From: Hylemonella sp. UBA6679
GTDB lineage: Bacteria > Pseudomonadota > Gammaproteobacteria > Burkholderiales > Burkholderiaceae_C
Length of the DNA stretch: 19,955 nt
Direction: 5' to 3'
NCBI GenBank assembly: GCA_002454975.1
Contig: DKJZ01000055.1
Span: forward strand, 1-19,955
The notes below the pieces were generated by a model that saw only the letters and a program-made list of their open reading frames with translations, searched no databases and was not told the DNA's origin. A program made the translations under genes and the position numbers. Below are positions 1 through 9,099 of this stretch, piece by piece. Each line of letters starts with the position of its first letter. Within the stretch, counting starts at the first letter, position 1.

Positions 1-1
1 C

Positions 2-1726
<1,725 letters not shown>

Positions 1727-1774
1727 TATTGCCCTCTAAGCCCCATCTTTGTTGATGGGATTGCTATCAAAAAC

Positions 1775-1807
1775 AAAGCCCGGCCATCTTGCGATGGTCG
1801 GGCTTTT
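1775..1807. terminator. Bidirectional rho-independent terminator between rpoD and boxA
   Basis: A 14-bp stem (1775-1788 pairing with 1793-1806, one G-U pair) closes a TTGC tetraloop. The arms begin AAAGCCCGG and end CGGGCTTT, followed by a T on the plus strand. Read on the minus strand, the stem is followed by TTTGTTTTTG, a usable U-tract. It lies 48 bp after the rpoD stop and 42 bp beyond the boxA stop, between convergent genes, so it probably ends both transcripts. Confidence 0.9.
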
Positions 1808-1848
1808 GTCATGGCGGCTCCTTCAAGCTGCCGTGACATCCTCACGCT

Positions 1849-3144
1849 TTAATACGTTTCCAGGTGCAAACGGCCTTGGCGCTTCATGGCTTCGCCCAGC
1901 TCAGCCCAGTCCAGGCCTGCGCTTTGGGCCACATCGCGCAGCGCCATGACCACGCCCTCTTCCATGCTCTTCAAACCGCACACGTAAAAGTACGCGTTGG
2001 GGTCTTGCAGCATGGGCAGCAAATCGGCGGCGCGTTCACGCATCACGTCTTGCACATAGCGCTTGGGCTGGCCAGGCGTGCGTGAAAACGCAAAGTTGGT
2101 GTCGATGAAGTCTTTGGGCAAGTTTTGCAGCGGGCCAAAGTAAGGCAGCTCTTCTTGGGTGCGCGCACCAAAGAACAACATCAATTTGCCCGGCTCAAAC
2201 TTGCCCGAATTGCGCAAGCGTCGACGCCACTCGGTCATGGCACGCATGGGCGCGCTGCCCGTGCCGGTGCAGATCATCACGATGTGGCTCTTGGGGTGGT
2301 TAGGCATGAGGAAGCTCGCGCCAAACGGACCAATCACCTGGACCTTGTCACCCACTTGCAGGTCGCACATGAAGTTGCTGGCCACACCACGCACAGGCTT
2401 GCCGTCGTGGTCTTGCAGCACGCGTTTGATGGTGAGTGACAGGTTGTTGTAGCCGGCTCGCTCGCCGTTGCGCGCGCTGGCAATGGAGTACATGCGCGCG
2501 TGGTGGGGCTTGCCTGAGGCATCTACGCCCGGCGGAATGATGCCGATGCTCTGGCCCTCGAGCACGGGGAAAGGCATGGCGCCAAAATCGAGCACCAGGT
2601 GGTGGGTGTCGTAGTCGCTGCCAGCAGTTTTACCCACCTCGGTCACGCGCACATTGCCACTCACGGTGGCGGTGATGGTTTTCTCGGCAGCCTTGGGGCC
2701 ATACAGATTGGTGTAGGCGTGCGCTGCCGACCAGGGCGGCATGGTGGCGCCATAAGACGGTGTGGCTTGCGCAGAGACAGCTTGGGCAAAGACAGCTTGC
2801 GCAGGCGCAGCTTGTGTCTCAGTCACCACCTGCTCAGAAGGCGCGTCGCCAGCAGCTGCTAATTCTTCAGCTGGCAGGGGTGCGGGCAGCTCGTCCCAGG
2901 TGAGTTGTTCGTCGATGCTGTAGGCGCGCACGCGGGGCATGTCGTGCCAATTGTCGATCGAGCCTGTGGGGCAAGGCGGCACGCAAGCCATGCACAAGTT
3001 GCACTTTTCGGCGTCCACCACGTAGTTGCGCGAATCGTGGGTGATGGCACCCACGGGGCAAGTGGCTTCGCAGGTGTTGCAACGGATGCAAATTTCGGGG
3101 TCGATCAAGTGCTGCTTGATCACCAGGACGTCGTTGGTACCCAT
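1849..3144 (-). CDS. boxA: Benzoyl-CoA 2,3-epoxidase reductase component BoxA
   Basis: BoxA passes electrons from NADPH through FAD and two iron-sulfur clusters to the di-iron oxygenase BoxB, which epoxidises benzoyl-CoA in the cytoplasm. The N-terminus carries two ferredoxin motifs of form CX2CX2CX3CP: Cys19/22/25/29 and Cys48/51/54/58. An Ala/Gln/Pro-rich linker (about 88-140) follows, then a ferredoxin-NADP reductase module. That module has the FAD motif RMYS at 217-220, the pyridine-nucleotide motif CTGTGSAPM near 292-300, YVCGLKSMEEGV near 387, and a C-terminal Tyr as in plant-type FNR proteins. The 431-aa length suits the family. The ATG at 3144 has a good ribosome site (GAGGAG, 6 bases upstream). 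It is the last gene of boxC-boxB-boxA. The linker contains a short tandem repeat, listed separately. Confidence 0.96.
   Translation of the reverse strand: MGTNDVLVIKQHLIDPEICIRCNTCEATCPVGAITHDSRNYVVDAEKCNLCMACVPPCPTGSIDNWHDMPRVRAYSIDEQLTWDELPAPLPAEELAAAGDAPSEQVVTETQAAPAQAVFAQAVSAQATPSYGATMPPWSAAHAYTNLYGPKAAEKTITATVSGNVRVTEVGKTAGSDYDTHHLVLDFGAMPFPVLEGQSIGIIPPGVDASGKPHHARMYSIASARNGERAGYNNLSLTIKRVLQDHDGKPVRGVASNFMCDLQVGDKVQVIGPFGASFLMPNHPKSHIVMICTGTGSAPMRAMTEWRRRLRNSGKFEPGKLMLFFGARTQEELPYFGPLQNLPKDFIDTNFAFSRTPGQPKRYVQDVMRERAADLLPMLQDPNAYFYVCGLKSMEEGVVMALRDVAQSAGLDWAELGEAMKRQGRLHLETY
2765..2815. repeat. 15-bp tandem repeat in the BoxA inter-domain linker
   Basis: Three tandem copies of a 15-bp unit, GCTTGCGCAGAGACA (2765-2779), GCTTGGGCAAAGACA (2780-2794) and GCTTGCGCAGGCGCA (2795-2809), are followed by a partial fourth (GCTTGTG). 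On the coding (minus) strand they give a five-residue period, QAAPA-QAVFA-QAVSA-QATPS, at BoxA residues 111-130. The repeat is in frame, so a change in copy number would only lengthen or shorten the linker. Confidence 0.85.
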
Positions 3145-3172
3145 GGCTGTCTCCTCAAAGTTCAGGATGGAG

Positions 3173-3195
3173 AAGGGGCCTCTCTCAGGCCCCTT
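3173..3195. other. Stem-loop in boxB-boxA spacer
   Basis: AAGGGGCCT (3173-3181) pairs perfectly with AGGCCCCTT (3187-3195) around a 5-base loop CTCTC. It sits in the 77-bp spacer between boxB and boxA, upstream of the boxA ribosome site. There is no U-tract after it on the minus strand, so it is more likely an mRNA stabiliser, processing site or partial attenuator than a full terminator. Confidence 0.75.
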
Positions 3196-3221
3196 GCTTG
3201 GTCAGATTATCGAGCAGAGTT

Positions 3222-4649
3222 TCAGTTGAAACGCACGTACTCGAAGTCCACCGGCTGGCGGTTGATGCCCATGACCGGAGGAGCGATCCAGTTGGCAAAC
3301 TTGCCAGGCTCGACCACGCGGCCCATCAAGCTGGCCACATAAGCGCGGTCTTCGCCGGTAGGCAGCCACTCGGCAGACTTGGCAGCCCACTCGGCCTCAG
3401 ACACCACGCGGCCATCGGGCGACACTTTCACGCCCGAGAGCGCGCCAATGTTGCGGTGGAAGGCCTTGTGCGGCACAGAGAGTTTGAAAGGAATGCCGGC
3501 TTTTTCCAGCACCTTGTTCCAACGCTCCACACCAGCAACCGAGTCTTTGATGTAGTCATCACGCAGCACCTCGTTCAAGGCGTTGAGCATGGGCACTTCT
3601 TTTTCCACCAGCTGGCCGTTACGGGCTTCCAGCACTTTGTAAGTCTGGCCTTTGAGCACGTGGTCGTCCACACGCTTGCCCTCTTCGTAACGGCCCTTCA
3701 AACCGGAGCTGTAAAAGGTCGCAGCGTTGCTGGACTCATCAGCACCGAACAGGTCAATCGTCACGCTGAAGTGGAAGTTGATGTAACGCTGGATGGTGGG
3801 CAAGTCGATCACACCCGCTGCACGCAGTTTGCCCACGTCGTCGGTCTTGAGCTCGTTCATCATTTGCGCGGTGCGCGAGATCACGCGCGACACACCCGAC
3901 TCGCCCACAAACATGTGGTGTGCTTCTTCGGTCAGCATGAACTTGGTGGTGCGGGCCAGCGGGTCAAACGCGCTTTCAGCCAAGGCGCACAACTGGAACT
4001 TGCCGTCGCGGTCGGTGAAGTAGGTGAACATGAAGAAGCTCAGCCAATCAGGCGTGGCTTCGTTGAAGGCACCCAAGATGCGTGGGTTGTCTTCGTGGCC
4101 GCTGCGGCGCTCAAGCAAAGCATCGGCTTCTTCACGGCCATCGCGACCGAAGTGCTTGTGCAACAGGTACACCATGGCCCACAGGTGACGGCCCTCTTCC
4201 ACGTTGATCTGGAACAGGTTGCGCAGGTCGTACATGCTGGGCGCGGTCAGGCCCAGGTGGCGCTGCTGCTCAACGGATGCAGGCTCGGTGTCACCTTGGG
4301 TGACAATGATGCGGCGCAAGTTGGCGCGGTGCTCGCCGGGCACGTCTTGCCAAGCTTTTTCACCTTTGTGGTCACCAAAATGGATGGTGCGGTCTTGCTC
4401 ACCAGGGTTCAAGAAAATGCCCCAACGGTAGTCGCGCATTTTCACGTGGCCAAACTGCGCCCAGCCTTGTGGGTCCACGCTCACGGCGGTACGCAGGTAC
4501 ACGTCCATGTCGGTCGAGCCTTCGGGGCCCATGTCGTCCCACCAGTTGATGAAGTTGGGCTGCCACTGCTCCAAGGCGCGCTGCAGCGTGCGGTCTTCGC
4601 TGAGGTTGACGTTGTTAGGAATCTTTTCGCTGTAATTGATACCGGTCAT
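3222..4649 (-). CDS. boxB: Benzoyl-CoA 2,3-epoxidase oxygenase component BoxB (di-iron)
   Basis: BoxB uses O2 and electrons from BoxA to convert benzoyl-CoA to 2,3-epoxybenzoyl-CoA. The protein is 475 aa from the chosen start, the expected size. Iron-ligand motifs are visible: EEGRH (Glu152, His155) and EEAHH (Glu242, His245), plus Glu122 and Asp213. Each is offset by two from the ligands I recall for the Azoarcus evansii enzyme. The start is set to the ATG at 4649 (MTGINYSEKIPNN), because GGAG lies six bases upstream. An in-frame TTG at 4661 would add four residues but itself sits at that Shine-Dalgarno site. It lies between boxC and boxA with 77-bp spacers on both sides. Identification is very secure. 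Confidence 0.97.
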   Translation of the reverse strand: MTGINYSEKIPNNVNLSEDRTLQRALEQWQPNFINWWDDMGPEGSTDMDVYLRTAVSVDPQGWAQFGHVKMRDYRWGIFLNPGEQDRTIHFGDHKGEKAWQDVPGEHRANLRRIIVTQGDTEPASVEQQRHLGLTAPSMYDLRNLFQINVEEGRHLWAMVYLLHKHFGRDGREEADALLERRSGHEDNPRILGAFNEATPDWLSFFMFTYFTDRDGKFQLCALAESAFDPLARTTKFMLTEEAHHMFVGESGVSRVISRTAQMMNELKTDDVGKLRAAGVIDLPTIQRYINFHFSVTIDLFGADESSNAATFYSSGLKGRYEEGKRVDDHVLKGQTYKVLEARNGQLVEKEVPMLNALNEVLRDDYIKDSVAGVERWNKVLEKAGIPFKLSVPHKAFHRNIGALSGVKVSPDGRVVSEAEWAAKSAEWLPTGEDRAYVASLMGRVVEPGKFANWIAPPVMGINRQPVDFEYVRFN

Positions 4650-4683
4650 GCTGTACTCCAATGTTGCGGTGGGTCATTGAGGT

Positions 4684-4712
4684 TGCGGCGCGCCACCTGA
4701 GATCGCGCCGCA
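4684..4712. other. Stem-loop in boxC-boxB spacer
   Basis: TGCGGCGCG (4684-4692) pairs perfectly with CGCGCCGCA (4704-4712) around an 11-base loop. This GC-rich hairpin is in the 77-bp gap after boxC and before boxB. No U-run follows it on the minus strand, so readthrough into boxB is expected. A role in mRNA processing or 3'-end protection of boxC message is possible. Confidence 0.75.
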
Positions 4713-4726
4713 CAACTTGAAAAAAA

Positions 4727-6382
4727 TTAAACGCGGTTCCAGTCAAAGGCGGCTTTGTCGCCCTTGCCGTAAACCTTCAAAGCACCTTTGTCGCCCACGG
4801 CGTTGGGGCGCTGGAAAATCCAGTTTTGCCACGCGGTCAAGCGGCCAAAAATGCGGGTGATCATGTTCTCTTGACCGTTGAAGCGCAGGTTGGCTTCCAA
4901 GCCTGTGAGCGCATCGGGCGACATGGCCACGCGCTCTTCAATCGCAATGCGCACCTCGTCGGTCCAGTCAATGTCATCGGGGTTGGAGGTTGCCAAGCCG
5001 ATGGCAAAAGCCGCGTCAGCATCCAGGGGCTTGCCTGCTTGTGCGCGCACCGCGTCAAGCGCTGGCTGCTCGTCGTAGAAGCGACGGTTCAGGCGGCTCT
5101 GGCCGGTGGCCATGGGGAACAAACCAAAGTTCACCTCACCCACCTGAATCACTGGGGGCTTGTCTGCATCGGGCAAAGCCAAGTGGTAGATGCGGTCGCA
5201 AGCCAGGGCCAGCTCGAGGAAGCTGCCTGCAAAGCAGGTGCCTTCTTCAACCATGGCAAACAAGCTGCGTGAGGACACATCCAAACGGCTGAAGGTGCGA
5301 CGCATCAGGCCGATGGTTTCGCGCACCAGCCAATGGTTTTGGTGGGCCAGCAACACCGCGTCGGTGGCCAGCATGCCTTGGGCATCGCCCGAGGTTTTGA
5401 TGATCCAGGTGCCGATGTCGAGCTCGTTGGTGCGCATGCTCAAAATCGCGTCTTCCAAATCGCGGGCCATGGCCAGGGGGTACCAGTTCACACCGGCAGC
5501 TTCAATGCCAGCGATGTCGGTGGGCTGAGCACCTGTGGGGGCCTTGACGGTGAAGGTGGCCACGCGCTTGGCGCGATCGATCTCCACAGTCACATGGTTG
5601 TAGCGCAAGGCATCGGCTTCGATGGTGCGCTGCACGGGGGTCAGGTTCACGCCTTTGCCGTCAGCGGGGCGGTCGCTTTGTGCGGCCAGCTCCAAGGCAC
5701 GGGTTTGCACGGTTTGGGCAAACACCGCGGGCTTGGCAATTTGGTCCACCAGGCGCCAGTCTTTGGCTTTTTGGCCGCGCACACCTTCGACGCTGGTGCA
5801 AAAAATATCAGCCAAGTCATGGCGCACATGGCGCTTATCGGTCACGCGGGTCAAACCACCGGTGCCAGGCAACACACCAAGCAAAGGCACCTCAGGCAAG
5901 CTCACCGAGCTGGAGCGGTCGTCCACCAAAATGATTTCGTCGCAAGCCAGGGCCAACTCGTAGCCGCCGCCAGCGCAAGCGCCGTTGACCGCGGCCAAAA
6001 ACTTCAAGCCGCTGTATTTAGAGGAATCTTCCAGGCCATTGCGGGTTTCGTTGGTGAACTTACAGAAGTTCACTTTCCAAGCGTGGCTAGACACACCCAG
6101 CATGAAGATGTTGGCGCCGGAGCAAAACACTTTTTCTTTGGCGCTGGTCACCACCACGGTGCGCACTTCGGGGTGCTCAAAGCGGATGCGGTTGACCGCG
6201 TCGTTCAACTCGATGTCCACGCCCAGGTCGTAGCTGTTGAGCTTGAGTTTGTAGCCGGGACGCAGGCCGGCGTTCTCGTCGATGTCAATCGACAAGGTGG
6301 CCACGGGGCCATTGAAGCTGAGCTTGACGTGCTTGTACTGCGCGGGGCTGGTCTGGTAATCGACGACGGGGCTGGTTGACAT
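4727..6382 (-). CDS. boxC: 2,3-Epoxybenzoyl-CoA dihydrolase (benzoyl-CoA-dihydrodiol lyase) BoxC
   Basis: BoxC opens the epoxidised ring hydrolytically, giving 3,4-dehydroadipyl-CoA semialdehyde and formate. The protein (551 aa) is in the crotonase/enoyl-CoA hydratase superfamily and has two crotonase-like halves. The first has FCSGANIFMLG (about 87-96) and an oxyanion-hole stretch NGACAGGGYELALACDEI (about 133-150). The second has GTCFAGSFLELALACDRI. The start is placed at the ATG at 6382 (MSTSPVVDYQ), which has AAGGAGAA seven or so bases upstream. An in-frame ATG at 6445 lacks a ribosome site and lies inside the promoter/operator region. It is the first gene after the BoxR-controlled promoter and heads boxCBA. 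Length and family match the Azoarcus enzyme well. Confidence 0.96.
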   Translation of the reverse strand: MSTSPVVDYQTSPAQYKHVKLSFNGPVATLSIDIDENAGLRPGYKLKLNSYDLGVDIELNDAVNRIRFEHPEVRTVVVTSAKEKVFCSGANIFMLGVSSHAWKVNFCKFTNETRNGLEDSSKYSGLKFLAAVNGACAGGGYELALACDEIILVDDRSSSVSLPEVPLLGVLPGTGGLTRVTDKRHVRHDLADIFCTSVEGVRGQKAKDWRLVDQIAKPAVFAQTVQTRALELAAQSDRPADGKGVNLTPVQRTIEADALRYNHVTVEIDRAKRVATFTVKAPTGAQPTDIAGIEAAGVNWYPLAMARDLEDAILSMRTNELDIGTWIIKTSGDAQGMLATDAVLLAHQNHWLVRETIGLMRRTFSRLDVSSRSLFAMVEEGTCFAGSFLELALACDRIYHLALPDADKPPVIQVGEVNFGLFPMATGQSRLNRRFYDEQPALDAVRAQAGKPLDADAAFAIGLATSNPDDIDWTDEVRIAIEERVAMSPDALTGLEANLRFNGQENMITRIFGRLTAWQNWIFQRPNAVGDKGALKVYGKGDKAAFDWNRV

Positions 6383-6444
6383 GGTGTTCTCCTTAAAAAG
6401 CAGAATGTTGCAGGTGACGGTGGGTTTATCTTTCCGCCATGACA

Positions 6445-6488
6445 TGCATCATAGTGCAATTATTTTTTCGTGCAAGCATTATTTTGCA
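6445..6488 (-). promoter_or_regulatory. boxC promoter with overlapping BoxR-type operator (TGCA repeats)
   Basis: On the minus strand TTGCAC (6475-6470) and TATGAT (6453-6448) are 16 bp apart, a plausible -35/-10 pair for boxCBA. TGCA occurs at 6445-6448, 6455-6458, 6471-6474 and 6485-6488. The first two form TGCA-N6-TGCA, the operator form known for the BoxR/BzdR family, and it sits directly on the -10. The stretch is strikingly AT-rich beside GC-rich genes. The arrangement predicts repression by steric block, relieved by benzoyl-CoA; the effector is family knowledge, not visible here. Confidence 0.75.
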
Positions 6489-6503
6489 TTTTTTGAAAAA
6501 ATG

Positions 6504-7454
6504 TCACGCAGCCAGCTTCAAAGCCCCGCGAACCAGGTTACGCAAGGCGTAAAACGTGTCGGTCAGGGGTTGGGTGCTGGTGTTGACCATGTACTCGGCC
6601 TTGCTGTAGAAAGCAGCACGCCCATCCAAAATGCTCTTGAGGTCTTCCATGGCTTCTTTGCTGGCGGCCATGGGGCGCATATCGCCCTGCTCTTGCACCC
6701 GGCGCATGTGGTCCTCCGGGCTGGCCTGCAACCAAATGGTGGTGCAGTGCGCCAACAACAAATTGAAAGCGGCCGGGTCAGACACCAGGCCGCCCGGGGT
6801 GGCAATGATGGCCTCAGGGTAGATTTGGATGGCCTCTTCCAAGGCGCGCAACTCGTAGCGGCGGTAGGCGTTCATGCCATACAAGCCCTGGATTTCCGAG
6901 ATGCTGCAACCTGCAAATTTCTCGATCTCTCGGCTGAGCTCCACAAAGGGAAAACCCAGGTCTTCAGCCAGCATTTGCCCCAATGCCGATTTGCCCGCAC
7001 CGCGCAAACCAATCAAGGCAATGCGAGAACTGCGCGACGCTTGTTGGCCACCCGTGCCCAGCATCTCACCCACGGCAATGCGCACCCGGCGCAGCGTGGC
7101 GTCGTCGCGGTTGTGCAGCAACTCTCGGATCAACAGCCACTCGGGGGTGGCGGTGGTGATGTCGCCAATGAGCTCGGCCAAGCTGCAACGCAAAGCGCCC
7201 GCCACTTGGATGAGCACCAAGATGGACGCGTTGCCCACCCCGTACTCGAGGTTGGCCAAGTGCCGCTCTGAAATGTCTGCCGACACCGCCAAGGCTTTGC
7301 GGGTCATGCCGCGCTGTGAACGCAAGGCCCGCACACGCTCACCCAAAGCCACCAAAAAAGGGTGCTTCTCATCAGGCGCAGGCTCTGGCAGCGGCGTTTG
7401 CCCCACAGTTGCGCTAGGTGCTAACCCTAATTCATGCAATATAGTGCTTGACAT
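6504..7454 (-). CDS. boxR: Benzoyl-CoA-responsive transcriptional regulator BoxR (XRE HTH + shikimate kinase-like domain)
   Basis: BoxR represses aerobic benzoate genes until benzoyl-CoA binds. Two domains are visible. An XRE/Cro-type helix-turn-helix (about 33-97) includes GMTRKALAVSADISERHLAN and NLEYGVGNASI. A shikimate-kinase-like domain (about 143-310) has a P-loop GLRGAGKSA at 149-157 and TPGG at 219-222. This fusion is diagnostic of BoxR/BzdR, where the kinase-like fold senses the CoA ester. The 316-aa length fits. The ATG at 7454 is used, but it has no clear ribosome site, and an operator-like element with a -10-like TATATT overlaps codons 4-7, so the true start may be further in (for example GTG at codon 17). 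It is divergent from bclA and 121 bp upstream of boxC in the same direction. Confidence 0.95.
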   Translation of the reverse strand: MSSTILHELGLAPSATVGQTPLPEPAPDEKHPFLVALGERVRALRSQRGMTRKALAVSADISERHLANLEYGVGNASILVLIQVAGALRCSLAELIGDITTATPEWLLIRELLHNRDDATLRRVRIAVGEMLGTGGQQASRSSRIALIGLRGAGKSALGQMLAEDLGFPFVELSREIEKFAGCSISEIQGLYGMNAYRRYELRALEEAIQIYPEAIIATPGGLVSDPAAFNLLLAHCTTIWLQASPEDHMRRVQEQGDMRPMAASKEAMEDLKSILDGRAAFYSKAEYMVNTSTQPLTDTFYALRNLVRGALKLAA

Positions 7455-7476
7455 CGATAAAGCGCGTGATTAATGT
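7435..7476 (+). promoter_or_regulatory. bclA promoter with adjacent BoxR-like half-operator
   Basis: A perfect -35 hexamer TTGACA (7448-7453) is followed after 17 bp by TAATGT (7471-7476), a weak -10. Directly upstream, TGCA-N6-TGCT (7435-7448) touches the -35. It shares the pattern TGCAnnATAGTGC with the boxC operator at 6445-6457, so BoxR probably controls both divergent operons. The bclA ribosome site is GGTGA, three bases before the ATG at 7510. Confidence 0.6.
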
Positions 7477-7509
7477 TCTGGCAGGCACAATAATTCATAT
7501 TGGTGAAAC

Positions 7510-9093
7510 ATGCAAGCACCCAACACAGCGCCAGGCCAAGGTTTTAACTTTGCCCAGCACCTCCTTGAGCTCAACCAAGGCCGCAGCAACAAAGCCGCCT
7601 TCATCGACGACCAAGGCACCTTGAGCTACGGCGACTTGAACGAACATGTGCGCCGCATGGCCGCTGCGCTGCAGTCGCTGGGCATCCGCCGTGAAGAACG
7701 CGTGCTCCTGCTCATGCACGACTGCACCGACTGGCCGGTGAGCTTTCTGGGCGCGATGTATGCCGGCATCGTGCCAGTGGCGGTCAACACCCTGCTGACC
7801 GCCGAGGACTACAGCTACATGCTGCAAAACAGCCGCGCTCAGGCCGTGCTGGTCTCCGAGGCTCTGTTGCCCGTCTTGCAAACCGCCCTGGCCCAGCCCC
7901 ATGAGGTCAAGCATGTGCTGGTGTCGCGCGCAGGTGCTGATTTGCCAGCCAGCCCAACACCCATGCACGCACTCAGCAGCGTGCTGGCGCAAGCATCACC
8001 CCAAGCGGCTGCGGCCAACACCTTGCCGGACGACCCCGGCTTTTGGCTGTACTCCTCGGGCTCGACGGGGCGCCCCAAAGGCACGCTGCACACCCACGCC
8101 AACCCCTACTGGACCGCCGAACTCTTTGGCAAGGCCGTGCTGGGCATTGGCGAGCAAGACGTGTGTTTTTCGGCTGCCAAACTCTTTTTCGCCTATGGCT
8201 TGGGCAACGCCCTGACGTTCCCCTTGAGCGTTGGAGCCACCACCCTGCTGATGGCCGAGCGCCCCACCCCCGAGGCCACCTTCAAACGCTGGCTCGGTGG
8301 CGTGGGCAACACCCAACCCACTGTTTTTTTTGGCGCACCCACCGGCTTTGCTGGCATGTTGGCCCACCCCGCCCTGCCCGCCAAGCAACAGGTGCGCCTG
8401 CGCATGGCGTCCTCGGCAGGCGAGGCCTTGCCGGCCGAACTAGGCGAGCGCTTCACGCAACATTTCGGCGTGGAAATCATTGACGGCATCGGTTCGACCG
8501 AGATGCTGCATGTGTACCTGTCCAATGTGCCGGGCAAGGTGCGCTATGGCACCACGGGCTGGCCGGTGCCTGGCTACAACATCGAGTTGCGTGGCGATGA
8601 TGGCCGCGCCGTGCCCGATGGCGAAACTGGCGACCTCTACATCCAAGGCCCAAGCTCAGCGCTGATGTACTGGGGCAACCGCGCCAAATCTGCCGAGACC
8701 TTCCAGGGCAGTTGGACCAAGAGCGGTGACAAATACCTGCGTAACCCCGATGGCACCTACACCTACGCAGGCCGCAGCGACGACATGCTCAAGGTCAGCG
8801 GCATTTATGTCTCGCCTTTCGAAGTCGAATCCACCCTGGTGCAACACCCCGCGGTGCTCGAAGCCGCGGTGATTGGCATCAACGACGCGGACGGTTTGGT
8901 CAAAACCAAGGCCTATGTGGTGCTCAAGGCTGGGGCCAGCGCCAGCGCTGAAGAGCTCAAAGCCTTCACCAAAGAACGGCTGGCCGCTTACAAGTACCCA
9001 CGCCAAATCGAGTTCATCCAAGAACTGCCCAAAACCGCCACCGGCAAGATCCAGCGCTTTAAGTTGCGCGAACTTGAAAAAGCCGCAGGCTAA
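7510..9093 (+). CDS. bclA: Benzoate-CoA ligase
   Basis: This enzyme activates benzoate with ATP and CoA to benzoyl-CoA, AMP and pyrophosphate, the first step of the box pathway. It belongs to the ANL adenylate-forming superfamily. The phosphate-binding loop YSSGSTGRPKG is at residues 181-191. Motifs TGDLY and YAGRSDDMLKVSGIYVSPFE (about 418-437) mark the hinge, and the C-terminal PKTATGKIQR carries the catalytic Lys513. The 527-aa length is normal for benzoate-CoA ligases of the BclA/BadA group. Substrate assignment rests on overall resemblance and on its position next to boxR; related acids such as aminobenzoates or hydroxybenzoates cannot be excluded. It heads a plus-strand operon that continues into a hydrolase (6-bp gap) and an ABC importer. 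Confidence 0.94.
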   Translation: MQAPNTAPGQGFNFAQHLLELNQGRSNKAAFIDDQGTLSYGDLNEHVRRMAAALQSLGIRREERVLLLMHDCTDWPVSFLGAMYAGIVPVAVNTLLTAEDYSYMLQNSRAQAVLVSEALLPVLQTALAQPHEVKHVLVSRAGADLPASPTPMHALSSVLAQASPQAAAANTLPDDPGFWLYSSGSTGRPKGTLHTHANPYWTAELFGKAVLGIGEQDVCFSAAKLFFAYGLGNALTFPLSVGATTLLMAERPTPEATFKRWLGGVGNTQPTVFFGAPTGFAGMLAHPALPAKQQVRLRMASSAGEALPAELGERFTQHFGVEIIDGIGSTEMLHVYLSNVPGKVRYGTTGWPVPGYNIELRGDDGRAVPDGETGDLYIQGPSSALMYWGNRAKSAETFQGSWTKSGDKYLRNPDGTYTYAGRSDDMLKVSGIYVSPFEVESTLVQHPAVLEAAVIGINDADGLVKTKAYVVLKAGASASAEELKAFTKERLAAYKYPRQIEFIQELPKTATGKIQRFKLRELEKAAG

Positions 9094-9099
9094 ACGCAG

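Noticed and set aside
3198..4700. A 500-codon open frame on the plus strand opposite boxB
   Set aside because: It lies fully antisense to the unmistakable boxB. Its translation is rich in His, Val, Gln and Ala with no recognisable domain, as expected for the complement of GC-rich coding DNA.
5333..6379. A 348-codon plus-strand frame opposite boxC
   Set aside because: It is a shadow of boxC: low-complexity His/Gly/Ala/Val composition and no recognisable fold.
6383..6445. Upstream ATG at 6445 as start of boxC
   Set aside because: It has no ribosome site and would put the -10/operator inside the gene; the ATG at 6382 has AAGGAGAA and begins at the expected N-terminus.
6488..6502. ATTTTTT-G-AAAAAAT palindrome after boxR as a terminator
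   Set aside because: A one-base loop and an all A/T stem cannot form a stable terminator hairpin; it is better seen as AT-rich promoter DNA.
7478..7498. TGGCAGGCAC-like sequence as a sigma-54 promoter for bclA
   Set aside because: The GC dinucleotide required about ten bases after the GG is absent, and a sigma-70-like TTGACA lies just upstream.
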